Of a stretch of 64,000 nt of DNA, positions 41,044 through 53,430 are shown piece by piece; the first letter of the stretch is position 1, and every line of letters starts with the position of its first letter. The DNA lies in assembly GCA_039707465.1 (NCBI GenBank), contig CM077648.1, positions 25,544,119 through 25,608,118 of the forward strand, given 5' to 3'. Position numbers and translations under genes: made by a program. This stretch comes from Rhabdophis nuchalis. Lineage: Eukaryota > Chordata > Lepidosauria > Squamata > Natricidae. The notes beneath the pieces are model-generated. The model was given only the letters and a program-made list of their open reading frames with translations, did not search any database and was not told where the DNA came from.

Positions 41044-43340
41044 GTATTTATTTATTTATTTATTTATTCAATTTATATCCCGCCCTTCTCCAAAAGGACC
41101 CAGGGCGGCGCACAGGAATTTAAAAACAACATACAAAAATAATACAAAACATATAAATTTAAAAATCTATTAAATAGCAAAACCTGCGCTAAAACCAATT
41201 AAAATCCCCCATTTAAAAACTATCTAAGATTAGTCACAGCGGAGGCTATGTTAGGCCGGCTTGATGAAATAAGTGTGTTTTTAAACACTGGCGGAAGAGG
41301 CGGAGGTCGGTGATGGTGCGGAGTTCAGGGGGTAGGTCGTTCCACAGGGTAGGGCCCGCCACAGAGAAGGCCCTTCCCCTGGGTGTCGCCAGCCGGCATT
41401 GTCCGGCCGATGGCACCCGGAGAAGGCCCTCTCTGTGGGAGCGTATCGGTCTAAGAGATGTATGGGGCAGAAGACGGTCTCGCATATAACTAGGTCCTGA
41501 GCCATGGAGCGCTTTGAAGATGGTCGTCAAGACCTTGAAGCGCACCCGAAAGACCACAGGAAGCCAGTGCAGCTCGCGCAGGATCGGTGTTATGTGGCAG
41601 CATCTAGGGGCTCCCGTAATCACCCGCGTGGCTGCATTCTGCACTAACTGTAGCTTTCAAGTGCACCTCAAGGGAAGCCCCATGTAGAGAGCATTACAGT
41701 AGTCCAGTCGAGATGTCACGAGGGCCTGAGTGACTGTGCGAAGGGCAGCTCGGTCCAGTAAGGGGCACAATTGGCGCATCAGGCGTACCTGATGAAACGC
41801 CCCCCTGGCCACGGCCGCCATATAGTCCTCCATGGACAGCCGGGAATCCAGGAGGACACCCAAATTGCACGCCCTCTCCACGTGGGCCGGTGTTTCGCCC
41901 CCAATGGCCAGAGTTGGAGTAATCTGGCTGAACCGGGGTGCCGGAAACCACAGCCACTCAGTCTTGGACGGGTTGAGCTTGAGTTTGTTACTACCCATCC
42001 AGATCCGTACGGCTTCCAAACACCGGGACATCACCTCAACGGCATCGTTGGGGTGGTCTGGGGTGGAGATGTACAGCTGAGTATCATCAGCGTACAGATG
42101 ATATCCCACCACAAAACCACGGATGATCTCACCTAGCGGCTTCATATATGTGTTGAATAGGAGGGGCGAGAGGACCGACCCCTGAGGGACCCCACATACG
42201 AGGGGCCTCGAGGCCGACCTCTGCCCCCCTGTCAACACATATTGTGACCGACCAGAGAAGTAGGACAAGAACCACCGCAAAACGGTGCCTCCCAGCCCCA
42301 ACCCCCCCAGTCGGTGCAATAGGATACCATGGTCGATGGTATCAAAAGCCGCCGAGAGGTCTAATAGGACTAGGATAGAGGAATAACCTAGGGTCTAGAT
42401 AATCAACTTCCTCCAGGTGTCGCGGAAACTGTTGGGCCACCACACTCTCAACAACCTTCGCTAGAAAGTGAAGGTTGGAGACAGGACGAAAGTTCTCTAA
42501 TAATGCTTGGTCCAGGGATGGCTTCTTGAGGAGGGGCCTTACCACCGCCTCTTTCAAGACGGCAGGCAGGGACCCCTCACTCAAAGATGCGTTGACAATG
42601 CCCTGGAGCCAGCCTCGTGTCATCTCCCAGGATGCCAGTACAAGCCAGGAGGGACACGGGTCCAATAAACATGTGGTGGCCTTAAGTCTCTTTGACAACC
42701 TGTCCATATCCTTGGTAGTGACAAAGTCAAACTCCTCCCAGAATGGAGCCTCAAGACCAACCTCGGACAATCTCGCTGGACCACTCTCGATGGAGGGTAA
42801 CTCATTCCGAATCCGAGTGATTTTGTCCTGCAGATAAATCCCAAATTCCTCCCCTCGTCCCTGCAGAGGGGCTTCCCACGGCCTCTGGTGAAGGAGGGAG
42901 CGGGTCACCCCAAACAGGGCGGCAGGGCGGTTATCTGCGGATGCAATAAGGATGGCACAATACTCACGTTTGGCCACTCTTATCGCCACTAAGTAAGTCC
43001 TAATATGGATTCTCACTAGTGTTCGGTCGGCTTCGGAGCGAGAGGATCTCCATCTGCTCTCTAGGCGTCTCTTGTGGCGTTTCATCTCCCTCAGCTCCTC
43101 AGTAAACCAAGGAGCCTGGGTGACTCGTCGCCGCAAGAGAGGCCGCAAGGGCGCGACTCGGTCCAAGGCCCCCGTGGCCGCACTTAACCATGCAGCCACC
43201 AGGTCCTCAGTCGAGTCACGGGGCAAGTCCACAGGTATTGGCCCAAGCTCCCTCTGGAACCTTACCGGGTCCATCAGGAGCCTGGGGCGGAACCATATAG
43301 GAGTAGTCGGCTCCGCCTCCCCGCGGTGAGATGCGGCGAT
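41044..43340 (-). mobile_element. L2 LINE, 5'-truncated, about 2.3 kb
   Basis: The longest retroelement here. Minus-strand frames from right to left: 43,403-42,342 gives the region between endonuclease and reverse transcriptase (QAPWFTEELREMKRHKRRLE, LRPVSNLHFLAK-like FRPVSNL). 42,319-41,657 gives reverse transcriptase with GVPQGSVLSPLLFN, YADDTQLY and NPSKTEW. 41,644-41,246 gives the C-terminus with LHWLPVVFRVRFKVL and TLWNDLPPELRT. Around 42,360 the frame breaks and the segment between VDYLDP and LLDLSAAFD is shortened, removing part of the fingers. The 3' end GGGCGGGATATAAATTGAAT plus (AAAT)n is the L2 signature. Inactive but fairly young. Confidence 0.93.
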
Positions 43341-43357
43341 TGGAAATTTCACCACTG
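43341..43357. mobile_element. hAT MITE fragment, right end
   Basis: TGGAAATTTCACCACTG continues the element broken at 41,043 and ends in the hAT terminus CACTG. ATTG occurs at both L2 junctions and may be a short target duplication. Confidence 0.75.
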
Positions 43358-43446
43358 ACCTGTAGTAAATTAAATTGATTTGACATGATTTGGAAAGGCA
43401 CACACCTCTCCATAGAAGGGGGTCTGAATACTTTCTGAATGCACTA
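43358..43446 (+). mobile_element. Tc1-like transposon remnant
   Basis: TTGACATGATTTGGAAAGGC and ACACACC resemble the segment just downstream of the left inverted repeat of vertebrate Tc1 elements. It is joined directly to GGGGGTCTGAATACTTTCTG and AATGCACTA, the right terminus, before TA. The transposase gene between them is missing, so this is an internal-deletion derivative. The hAT copy abuts it on the left. Confidence 0.75.
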
Positions 43447-43448
43447 TA

Positions 43449-46126
43449 TGATGGTAATTGGGGGTGGAATTTATATTGCTAAACAATGTAGCTGTAAAGT
43501 ACTCAGTGATGACAATCTCAGCACTCCCTATTGCCATCATTTACCAAATCCTATGAGTCATTCGTCCAGGACCCATTCCAATCTTAGACATTCCTGGCTT
43601 TGTCCCTCCTTAGTCTTTGTAAGGTAAGTGTGCTGCTTTGAGTTTCATTTACATTTACAGAGTTCTTTTGGAGATTAGCAATTTACTTCAAAACTAAGCA
43701 AATAACAGCAGACAATGGAGGATCATAAATCAACACAAAAGTCTCTGAAAAAGCAAGCCTGCTTAAATGGTTTGGCTTTCAGCAGGACATCTGAGTTCAG
43801 AGAGCCAAGTCAGGTTAATCAGCCAGTCCAGACTCAGAGTTTCATGAGGAGAATCCACAAGAACATCGCACAAGATCAATTGTGGAGATCAGACATGTGG
43901 TTTCCAGTGCAGTAACGTGGGTCAGAGCTGTCTCTGAAGTCAGGCTGCAGTCAGCTGTCTTCAGTTAAGAAGGCCTCTCCCTCTATTTGGCAAGAAGGCT
44001 CTTTGAATGTTTTGGTCCTGTTCTGCACTCAATGCACTATGCATGGGGATTTGGGGACTAAAGACCAAACTCCAACCACTCTTGCTTCCCTGTGCTCCAC
44101 AGGCTCTGCCATGCTCAATTAACCTTTGTCATCTTCTTCCCACTGCTGACAAGGAATACCCAGTCTGGTCCTGTGTGAGGCAACTGTTGACTGCTCCAGT
44201 CGCTCTTCCTGAAGGTGTGACAGGGCTTTGGAACTCAGGCTGGGAACTGTGCTGTGGCAACTGGCTGCAGCATAAATCATAAGTCAATACTCTGTGCCTA
44301 TATCAGAAGTAGAAACCTGATGGGGGTGGCAGATAGCAGAGACTACTGAAGACTATGGGCCTCTACTTCAGGCCCAGGACACTACTGCCAAGTACAACTG
44401 TGTAGAACAGCCAAAAGGGCAGAAATAGAGCGGCAGGGGACTGGAAGTGCCCTATGGTCATAAGTGCAGATATACTACCAAGTATCTAAATTTCAAGTCA
44501 CATGATCACTGGGAAGCTGCAATTTCTAGAACTTTGGGGATGGACATTTGATTAGTTGTCCAGTGCCTCTATAATTTTGAAGAGTTTCTGAACGAATTGA
44601 CTGTTTGTTTATCAGTGTTTACAACTAATCCTGGTAACACTTTTCAAATAGTCTCAAGGGCAATAGTCTCGTGACCAATTATTTTCTAATAAAAGCATCC
44701 AGATATGCCCATTGGTGCTTGCAGGCATTGTGCTTTAGGCATTCAGGTTCTTAACTTATTGATCAGTTTCTAATGAAACTTTTCTCTTAAATTAGATTGC
44801 AGTCTTTTGCTCTAAAGAAACAGAGGTTGAAAACAGAGTGTTAACAGAAAGCTTTTGTTCTCCAGAAAATTATGATGTGGAATCAAATTTCAAAGTACAT
44901 ACATTATTTTGCCAGTAATTTGTAAGAAGATAAAAGTATATACCATATGGTAAGTCCTAAATTAAAAAAGCAAACTTTGAACATGTAAGCCATTTTTTAT
45001 TGCCATCAGGGAAGTGGGCAAACATCTACTCTATATTTCTTTTTTGTCCAAACGTACTGTACTTTAATCTGAACATAATTAGGTATTTCCTCATAGTTGA
45101 CATTTAAGGGATTTGCACTATTCTTTCTTGACAAATATGTGCCCTATTATTATTGGTCAACTGTATATTTTTATGGTGACGATATTTTTCTTTTTAAAAA
45201 TAAAGGACAAATCTGAAAAAGGGACAAATCTGAAAGTGGTTAATATGGATAGAAAAGTCTTTATTTATAACTCTGCTTTACAAAGGAAACTTCAAGAGCA
45301 AAACTAAGGAAAACTTTACAAAAACGTATATTCAAATAAAAATATCTAAAATCAAACAATATATGTAAATATGTAAATTCATTTTAAAAAGACAATTTAG
45401 TTTCTATATTTTCCACATGAATGTGAAAGACTGCATTAACTGGTTATTTTTGTATAGTAAATGTTAAATGACAAAAAAACAAATAATGAGTTTAAAAAAA
45501 ATAAATCTAAAGGATAAATTAAAGATTTCTGAAATAAAGGACTACCCGACATAGGATTGCCATATATATCTTGCATAATGTTGATTTTAGGGATTTCTAA
45601 CATATATCTTTTTTGTATAGTTGGGGCTTCCCAATTCCTTTTTGTGAAGTTTTGTCCTTAAAGAACTCCATTTTCAGGGACAGCAATAAAATGCCAGAAT
45701 TTTGTGGTGCACTTAATCACATACTATAATTCAGTGACTGAACTGATTGTTCACTCACTATGATAGCATATCTGTACCTCTTTGGAAATTCAGGTCTAAA
45801 TTGTGTTTCTTTGCTTGATATACAACAGGAAGTTTTGGTAGTATTCTGGAAAAAGATACAAATGTAATTCCAATTAAACAAGAACAAATAAATTCAATAT
45901 TGAATAAGTTTTTATTTATTTATCTATCAAATTTGGAGACCACCCATTTCTTGGAGTTGTGATGACCTTTCATGTATCATTAATAGAATGTATGTAACCA
46001 AGTCTTAAACCATATTCCTTTCTCTTTGCAGACTCCTGAAATCATCTACCTCAATCTTTTTATTTTATTTTATATGATACAACTATTTCAATGACCCATG
46101 TTTGTGTAATGGTCAAAGGAAATTAG
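43449..46126. other. Intergenic, little recognised
   Basis: 43,640-44,470 is less AT-rich than its surroundings and may be an old LTR or unique DNA; I could not tell. 45,909-45,955 looks like an antisense L2-type tail (TTTATTTATTTATCTATCAA). The rest is AT-rich without signals. Confidence 0.4.
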
Positions 46127-46198
46127 AGTAGAGTAGAGTAGAGTAGAGTAGAGTAGAGTAGAGTAGAGTAGAGTAGAGTAGAGTATAGAGTAGAGTAC
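46127..46198. repeat. (AGAGT)n microsatellite
   Basis: About 14 units of AGAGT with one interruption, directly at the tail end of the antisense LINE copy that follows. It differs by one base from the usual AATAG/TTCTA unit of that tail. Confidence 0.93.
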
Positions 46199-46450
46199 TT
46201 TATGCCAAGTGTGATTCGACACACAAGGAATTTGTCTCTGGTGCATAACCTCTCAGTATACATGCAAACAACAAAGTAATACAATAATAATGTACCAATA
46301 GGAGAAAATAGTCAAAGAAGATGAGATGGATAATAATAATACAGGCACACTACAGGGGTAAATATCCTTAGACATAAGACAGTACTGTGGTAATTAGGTG
46401 TTCAGCAGAGTGGTGGCATGATGGAAAAAACTGTCCAGCTTTTATGTTCC
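46199..46450 (-). mobile_element. LINE 3' tail, antisense
   Basis: TTTATGCCAAGTGTGATTCG, then ACACACAAGGAATTTGTCTC, is the inverse of the tail at 7,560-7,650 and 30,230-30,290. Older than those copies. Confidence 0.72.
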
Positions 46451-47128
46451 TGATCTTAAATTACTCATTCATAAAGGGAGTATCTCAACTGAAGTGTAAC
46501 CTATTGATTTTGAAATTCACATTCACAGAATTAAAATAGTATCTAAAGAAATGGAGATATTTATAAGGATATTTTATAGTTTCCTTTATAATAAGCTCTT
46601 TGAATTACATCTGCATAGTAAATCAAGTATTTCGTTAAATGAGCAAATGTTTGCAATTATGATTATAGTATTATTTGCATACTGTATGAAAGTATGGATT
46701 GCAATCAAAGATTATTTTGCTGTGGATTGTTTTCTCAATTGGTACTAAAATATTAACAATAATTAGGATCTCAAGGTTTGAGAGTTTGATGAGTTTGATT
46801 AATTTATCATTTAATGTGGCTGAAGACTTTTATTCCTTTTATTGTAAATTATTTAAAAGGTGGCAAGCATCACTTTAGAATATGCATTTCCCTTTGTCTC
46901 TTAAAGGAAATACTCTGAAATGGTATTTACTAATAATTCATGCATAATCTAAAATATTTAAAGTGTGCATCATACTATGTCGCATTATATTAATTTATTA
47001 TGGAATTTGACTTGTTGCCTAAAAGACACCTAACAGTATTATACCAATTAATTCTACATTGTTGTGTGTTGTTTGCATGCAACCTGCAAATAGTATGAGT
47101 TTAAATTAGACTATCTGTTAGATTAAAT
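46451..47128. other. Intergenic, nothing recognised
   Basis: AT-rich; no repeat ends and no coding signal. Confidence 0.5.
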
Positions 47129-47290
47129 CAGTGATGGCAAACTTTTTTGTAAAGGCGTGTGTAAATTGTCTGCCTCCAGAGCCTGGGGAGGGTGAAAAAT
47201 GGACCCAACAGGCCAAAAACCAGCTGTCCGGTACACGCATGCCCGCTGGAGCTGACGGCTCACGTGCCAGCAAATATGACTCCGCATGCC
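47129..47290. mobile_element. hAT MITE (CAGTGATGGCGAACC family), right end lost
   Basis: Starts CAGTGATGGCAAACTTTTTT after GATTAAAT (a TA-centred target) and carries the GCATGCC-rich body. The right terminus is missing where the LINE fragment begins. Confidence 0.7.
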
Positions 47291-47530
47291 ACTTGGTGTT
47301 GACCACTCTGCTGCTGAAGTTGTATTTCCTGCAATCGAGTTTGGAGCAGTTTACCTTGAGTTTATATCAATTGTTTTCCCATGTATTATTGAGGTTGAAG
47401 CTGAAGAAGTCATTGACAGGTAAGACGTTGCAGCAGACAGTTTTGTGTACTGTGCTTAGATCATATCGCAGGTGGTACAGTTCCAGATTGTCCAAGCCTA
47501 AAATTTCAAGCCTGGTGGCATAGGGAATTC
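47291..47530 (-). mobile_element. LINE ORF2 C-terminal fragment
   Basis: With frame breaks, the minus strand reads YATRLEILGLDNLELYRLRY, then DLSTVHK and KYNFSSRVV: the RLxxLxLxxLExRRxxxDL...VV pattern of CR1/L2-type ORF2 C-termini. Family not resolved. Confidence 0.55.
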
Positions 47531-48811
47531 TATTGTGAATAGAGGAATGGACAGCTTTTCAAATTTGAAAAATACTTTAGTATAAAGTCTAATGGGTTTT
47601 ACCAAATTTTTGCTTATCAGGGGCAATAATTGGGATATGAGTAATTTAACATTATCTGAATTTGAGCCAAAGTATTAATTTTTCATAGGATTCATATTTG
47701 GGTGTGATCACATGATAGACTTGTCCATCACTAACCCAACTGTAGTTCCTTCTGATAGCACACTGCAGCACTAAACAGATTTGTTGGTTTCTACATTACA
47801 CTAAAATGAGGTTAGTTTGTCAGTCGTTGTGTTACACAGAACCAATGAATGACAGCTTCTAAGATGAGGCATTGTGAGAAATTAAAATGACAACATGCCA
47901 TATTAGTTTTTCAATCCACTCATAAATATGTGAACTGATGGACCAAAACAGGTATAACTGAATATAACTTCTGCTCTAAGCTGTGTTTCTTTGTCTGAGC
48001 GACATGCTTGATACATAGCAGCACTTAGAAATAGGTTGCGAGTATGCTATTTCTTTGTTCTTTTTTCTTCCTTGTATGTGTACTGAAGTAGTTTTTATGG
48101 GCTCTCAATGTAAAGCTCCTGGATTTCCACACTGTGTGTACTTTCATCACATTTAATGCTGCTACTTCTTCATTTTCTATCTTACCTGCCCCTTTCAAAT
48201 AAGTTACATTTGAAGTCTATGGAAGGTTCAATTCTTGTATTCCACTTATCAGATTCATCCCAATAGGCCTTAGTAATGGTTACTAATCATATTAGACTTC
48301 CTTCATTAAGAATTCTAGATTTTGGTATTTTCCAATAGTTTTTGAATAGTTCTGGAATCCCTAAGAAACATAACATGGACTGTTCTTCCCTGTATTTATG
48401 TGTTCATTATTGGATGCATTTGCAATGTGCAAGCCTATCCCAGTTTCAGAAGCATGAAACTTCCATAAACCATCATGTGTTGACAAATTCTAAATATTGC
48501 AGAAATATCCAAGAAAAATATGTACATCAAAATTTAAAAAGTAATTACTTTATTGATTAACAATGCTCATTTGATATATCAGTTATCAATACTTAATTTA
48601 AAATATCAGTAACTTAATTTGATAAAATATTCTAGAAATTAGCCCAAAAGAGATTGCAAGTTAACAGGGACAATTGATGCTGTATATGTCTTCCCATGAG
48701 CTTTTGGTATTAACTTTATTAGATGTATGAGGCAATCTCTACAGAGAGATTCACATAGTATTCATATTATGGTCTTCCTAGGATCAGTATCAAGACCATG
48801 TCTCTCCAGGC
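47531..48811. other. Intergenic, nothing recognised
   Basis: AT-rich sequence with no repeat termini that I can name. Confidence 0.5.
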
Positions 48812-49061
48812 CAGTAGTAGCTTGATATTCAACTGCTTTGAAACTCATTAAATTTGGTGCTCAAGGCATTTTGACATAAAAATTTTGTCCTGGTACTCAT
48901 TGTTTGTTGGTACTCAAAGCACAAGTTAGAACTTGTCGGTGCTAACAACCTTGAGACTCATCCCATTATTCCTTATGGGAAGATTTTGATTGGCACTCAT
49001 AATTTTTGGCATTCATTGCACCTCCTGGAACCAATTAATGATACATACCAAGGTACCACTG
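48812..49061. mobile_element. Tigger/pogo-like MITE, old
   Basis: Ends CAGTAGTAGCTTGATATTCA and CAGTGGTACCTTGGTATGTA (inward); TA follows the right end, the left flank has lost it. Body with repeated GGTGCTCA / GGTACTCA phrases. Confidence 0.68.
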
Positions 49062-49725
49062 TATTTACTTTTAATTCTGGGGTTTTTTCTATAACTATTA
49101 CTTTGCTATCAGTTTTATTCTGGTATCCACTCTTCATTTTATATTAGTCTTATAAATGAAGACAAATATACATATCCTAGGATATTAAGTCCTCCTATAT
49201 AACTTTTGTATTGATTTTTCTGTTTTAATGCTTTGGACTAAACTATTACATAATTTTAATTGGCCTATATACACACTAAGAAAAAATACACATTTAGCAT
49301 GTTTATGTTACATCAAGCTTGAATTCGGGTATTTTGGTGTTCATAAATATTCCAATGAACTTTTCTACAGTCTTATTTTAAAATGGATGATTTGGGTTCT
49401 TTTCATAAAAACAAAAAAGTAATTAAAAATGTAATGCCAATTTTAATAAATACCCTCAAAGTTACTTCTGCAGAATCCATTACTTTCATTCTCTACACTA
49501 AAACTATAAACTGCTGCGTAAATTTAATACAAATACTCCTTAAAAGTATGTAAAAAAATTCCTAATTATTTAACTTCACTACTGCAAGAAGGATGAACTG
49601 AGTTATGTCAGATATTATCTTAATGATGTCATGAAAACGAAGCCATTATACTTGATTTCAGTTCCCCAATCTGGTACTTTCCAGTTGTATTGAACTACAA
49701 CAGCCATAAATCTCAGCCACTATAA
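49062..49725. other. Intergenic, nothing recognised
   Basis: AT-rich spacer without recognisable features. Confidence 0.5.
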
Positions 49726-50138
49726 CCGGGATGACAAACCTGTGGCATGCGGAGCCATTTCTGAGGGCACGCGAGATGTTGCCCTGTCAGCTTCAGCACG
49801 CATGCATGGCCAGCTGATTTTCAGCCTTGATTTTCAGCAGTTTTTTTGTCCTCTGGGGGCTTCAGGAAAGCTTCCTGAAGCCTCCAGAGAGCGAAAAATG
49901 GACTTACCGGACCCATCGGAAGTTGGAAAATGTTTCCGGCCTCTGGAGGGCTTCTGGAAGGGGGGCTCCAAGAAAGTTATGTGTGTATGCGCGGGGCAGC
50001 AGGGCGGGGTGTCACGCATGCATGCACAGGGGGCATGGCATGGGGGGATTAAATTATGGGGCTGGGCACCCGAGTGCGTTCAATATTGTGCAAGCGCGTG
50101 CTTGTGGCACTTGAGGCATAAAAGGTTTGCCATCACTG
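49726..50138. mobile_element. hAT MITE (CAGTGATGGCGAACC family)
   Basis: 413 bp from CCGGGATGACAAACCTGTGG to GGTTTGCCATCACTG. Perfect 8-bp duplication CACTATAA (49718-49725, 50139-50146). The interior contains a hairpin-like pair CTTCAGGAAAGCTTCCTGAAG near 49,860-49,880. Confidence 0.9.
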
Positions 50139-50146
50139 CACTATAA

Positions 50147-50861
50147 CTATGGTAGTTATAGTAGGCATATGCATTTTTTCCCAATCTAGTACCATTAATT
50201 TGTGATTAAATTCAACTCCAACTGTGAACAATGTTGATGAAATCTGACACACTGGATTACAATGTAATTGCTTGACATATATTTTAGGACATTTATTCTG
50301 CAGCATCGTTCTATAGAGAGAGGAAAATATGTTAAGTAAATAGCATGTTATTACATACTCCACATCAAGGCTGTTAAAAAGAGACCAAAACACTACTTTT
50401 TATAACAGCTATGGAAAACTTCATTAGATGTCTTATAGACCTGCTTCTATTTATGGAATTAATAGAGTCATACGAAGTATGTGTGCTTGTACACACATAT
50501 ATATGCCAACCAAAAGTTTACTGGTCAATATCTCTTTAATTTTCTAAGACTTGTTCAACAAAGCAAACAAAAACAAATTCAAAAAATCAATTTATTTAAA
50601 TATGCCTCTCAAGCATAAATGAACTGCCTGAACTTCCTGATTTTTCCATGCTTGACATTAGGATAAACACTTGCCACCATCCAAAAAAAGTTAAAAAGAA
50701 AATTAAAAAAAATAATTAGTTAAAAATAAAACAAGCAAGCAAACAAAAATCCTCGAAGGACAAACTGGATGGACCATTAAATCTTTTTCTGCTATCAGTT
50801 TTCTCTTCTAACCAGATTTATAAATTAGGAAAATATCACTCTTAATTAGGTACCAAAATAC
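50147..50861. other. Intergenic, nothing firm
   Basis: AT-rich. GCCAACCAAAAGTTTACTGG at about 50,506 hints at a Tc1-type end but no partner was found. Confidence 0.4.
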
Positions 50862-51390
50862 AATACAATACAATAGCAGAGTTGGAAGGGACCTTGTAGA
50901 TCTTCTAGTCCAACCCTCTGCATATGCAGGAAGCTTATACCATTTCAGACAAATAGCTAGCCAACATCTTCTTAAAGACTTCCAGGGTTGGGGCATTCAC
51001 AACTTCTGGAGGCAAGCTGTTCCACTGGTTAATTGTTCTGTCAGGAAATTTCTCCTTAGTTCTAAGTTGCTTCTCTCCTTGATTAGTTTCCACCCATTGC
51101 TTCTTGTCCTTCCCCCAGGTGCCTTGGAGAATAGTTTGACTCCCTCTTCTCTGTGGCACCCTCTGAGATATCGGAACACTGCTATCATGTCTCCCCTGGT
51201 CCTTCTCTTCATTAAACTAGACATACCCAGTTCCTGCAACCGTTCTTCATATGTTTTAGCCTCCAGTCCCTTAATCATCTTGGTTGCTCTTCTCTGCACT
51301 CTTTCAGAGTCTCCATGTCTTTTCTACATCGTGGTGACCAAAATTGAATGCAGTATTGTGTGGCCTTACCAAGGCATTATAAAGTGGTAA
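50862..51390 (-). mobile_element. CR1 LINE 3' end
   Basis: The minus strand encodes the CR1 ORF2 C-terminus with frame breaks: RRATKMIKGLEAKTYEERLQ, SSLMKRRTRGDMIAVFRYL and NSLPPEVVNAPTLEVFKKML. It continues into the tail TCCAACTCTGCTATTG and (TATTG)n. Upstream coding parts are absent. Confidence 0.9.
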
Positions 51391-52754
51391 GAATTTGTAA
51401 AGTGTGAAAGAAGTGTGTGAAAAGAATTTGTAAAGTGTGAATTTCGCAATTTATAGAATAGAATATGATTAAGTAGAAATACATAGTTTGAACTCAAGTA
51501 CACCAAATGGTTTGAGATCAATTTAAAGATCAATCTTCCTATAATACAGTACCTATAGTTTACAAAAATATTTTAACAGTTTCTTGGTATTAACCAAGAG
51601 CCCCTCGAGACAATCTTAAAACATCAGCTGTAAGATAGAAGAAATGTTGGTTTTCGAATACCTAATGCTTATTTTCCATTTCCTGTTTTTATTACCATAT
51701 TATTTATAATTAATTATTCCTGCCTCCTAGTCTGCTATAGCTGCCCAGAGCCACTGGGCAGGAAGTATAGAAATTTAATGAATACAAATTTTATATCTAT
51801 CCTAATACATTGAAACATTTCACCATGTGATGATCCTAATATCTTGGTGAAATATCTTTTAGCACTCTGATATATTTTTGCATGTATATACGTATCTTTT
51901 GTAATAGTACTAGTCACAACAATGGTCAATATAGTATTGCTAAGAAAATGAACATCTGTAAATGTGACCTTTATGTTTTATTTTTCCTTATTGGCAGCAA
52001 AATTGTTAAGAGTTCTCTGTTACCTTGATGGCAAACCAGTTTTATCATGCTGAAATTAAGGAAAGCTTATATGAGGTAATAAAACTGATTTTTTTTACTG
52101 TTTCTCAAGACTTTTATAAAGTTTTGTTATTCTGTAGCAAAGTTTTTGTTTTCACTGTTTTTATTCTGAAGATATTGCATCAAATTATTTTTCTGGATTT
52201 TTAAAAGATGGGTAAAATTATTTATTTAGTCATTAGTTATTGATGTATAATTTCATTTGCTGTAATTGAGCATGATATATCATGATTCTTAAATCATATA
52301 AATATATTAACAGTTGGATGACTTATTTTTAAAGCACAACATATGTTTCCATAGCACAGACACCCAGTGAATGGTTGGAAGGTTCCTGATATACAATTCA
52401 AAATTAATATAGAAGTCCAACATTGAATTATATCTGGAAATGATAAAAATGGACTTGCGTTTCAGTGTTAATGCACACATTAAGACAATAATGGGAAATT
52501 CATATATAGTTGGAATGAGCATCTACTATTTGGATAATATACATTTCCTACTTTAGCTATGTAAGAAGACATTAAATGACAGCTACCTCAGGCAACAGAT
52601 TTTGAGCACCCTTGAAAGGCAATAAATTGTCTTTATCTAAATATTTTTAGATGTACAAATGTACTATGTTTATGGATACCAAAGATGTAATAGTATTTAA
52701 AAATTCTGATGCCCATTTTGGCTTTGGATAACATGGTAAACCAAAAATGTTAGT
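51391..52754. other. Intergenic, old L2-type tail only
   Basis: 51,720-51,785 resembles an L2-like tail (GCTGCCCAGAGCCACTGGGC, TATAGAAATTTAATGAATAC). Otherwise AT-rich and featureless. Confidence 0.4.
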
Positions 52755-52762
52755 GAGCTGAG

Positions 52763-53422
52763 CAGAGGCGTAGCGTGGGGGGTGCAGGGGGTGCCGGCCG
52801 CACCGGGCGCAACATCTGGGGCGCGCTCCAGAGACCCGACTCGGAAGCTCTCCTCCGCGGGTCTCTGGAGTTGGCGGTGGCGGCGCCTGGGCGCTCCTGG
52901 GCCGGCGAGAGTCGGGGAGCGAACAGCGGCCAGTAGGGGCCAAACCCTCCTGGGCCATCCCCCGGCTGAGGCCAGCGCCGGCTCCTCGCACCCGCCAGCG
53001 CCACCCGAGGGGGCCAGGCGAGACTTAAAGGTGCAGGTCTTTCGAAGCAACGGCCGTGCGGAGCCCCTGGAAGACTCCTCCGTTCCGAGCCAGCCAGAGG
53101 AGCGGCGACCTGGGCCCCGCGGCGGCCCGGGAAGACCCTCTTGCCCCGGCTTTCGGGCCGTCGCCCTCCGTAGAAAGGAGCGTCGGGTGTCCCAGGCCCG
53201 CACCACGCAAAAGGCGCCCGCTTCTCCCCAAGGCGAGGCAACGAGTATCGGACCCGGATGGCCGAGCCCTTTGGGCAGCGGCTGCCCGCCGGATCCTCGC
53301 GGGAGGTGCGTGGGCTCGACACCACAAGAAGAGCTGCCTCCCCCGAGTGCTAAAATCCACGGGTTAGGGGGCGCAAATTACTTGCCTTGCCCCGGGTGCT
53401 GACAACCCACGCTACGCCACTG
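52763..53422. mobile_element. GC-rich non-autonomous hAT element, 660 bp
   Basis: 17-bp terminal inverted repeats CAGAGGCGTAGCGTGGG / CAGTGGCGTAGCGTGGG with one mismatch. Perfect 8-bp duplication GAGCTGAG (52755-52762, 53423-53430). The interior is very GC- and CpG-rich in an AT-rich neighbourhood, with an 11-bp hairpin CCAGAGACCCG...CGGGTCTCTGG at 52,828-52,868. Several frames stay open for 110-206 codons on both strands, but composition explains this; none has recognisable transposase or other domains. It may carry a captured CpG-island fragment. Confidence 0.93.
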
Positions 53423-53430
53423 GAGCTGAG

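Noticed and set aside
52750..53402. Open frames of 110-206 codons on both strands
   Set aside because: They overlap in several frames inside a GC-rich transposon where stops are rare. The products are Pro/Arg/Gly-rich without domains.
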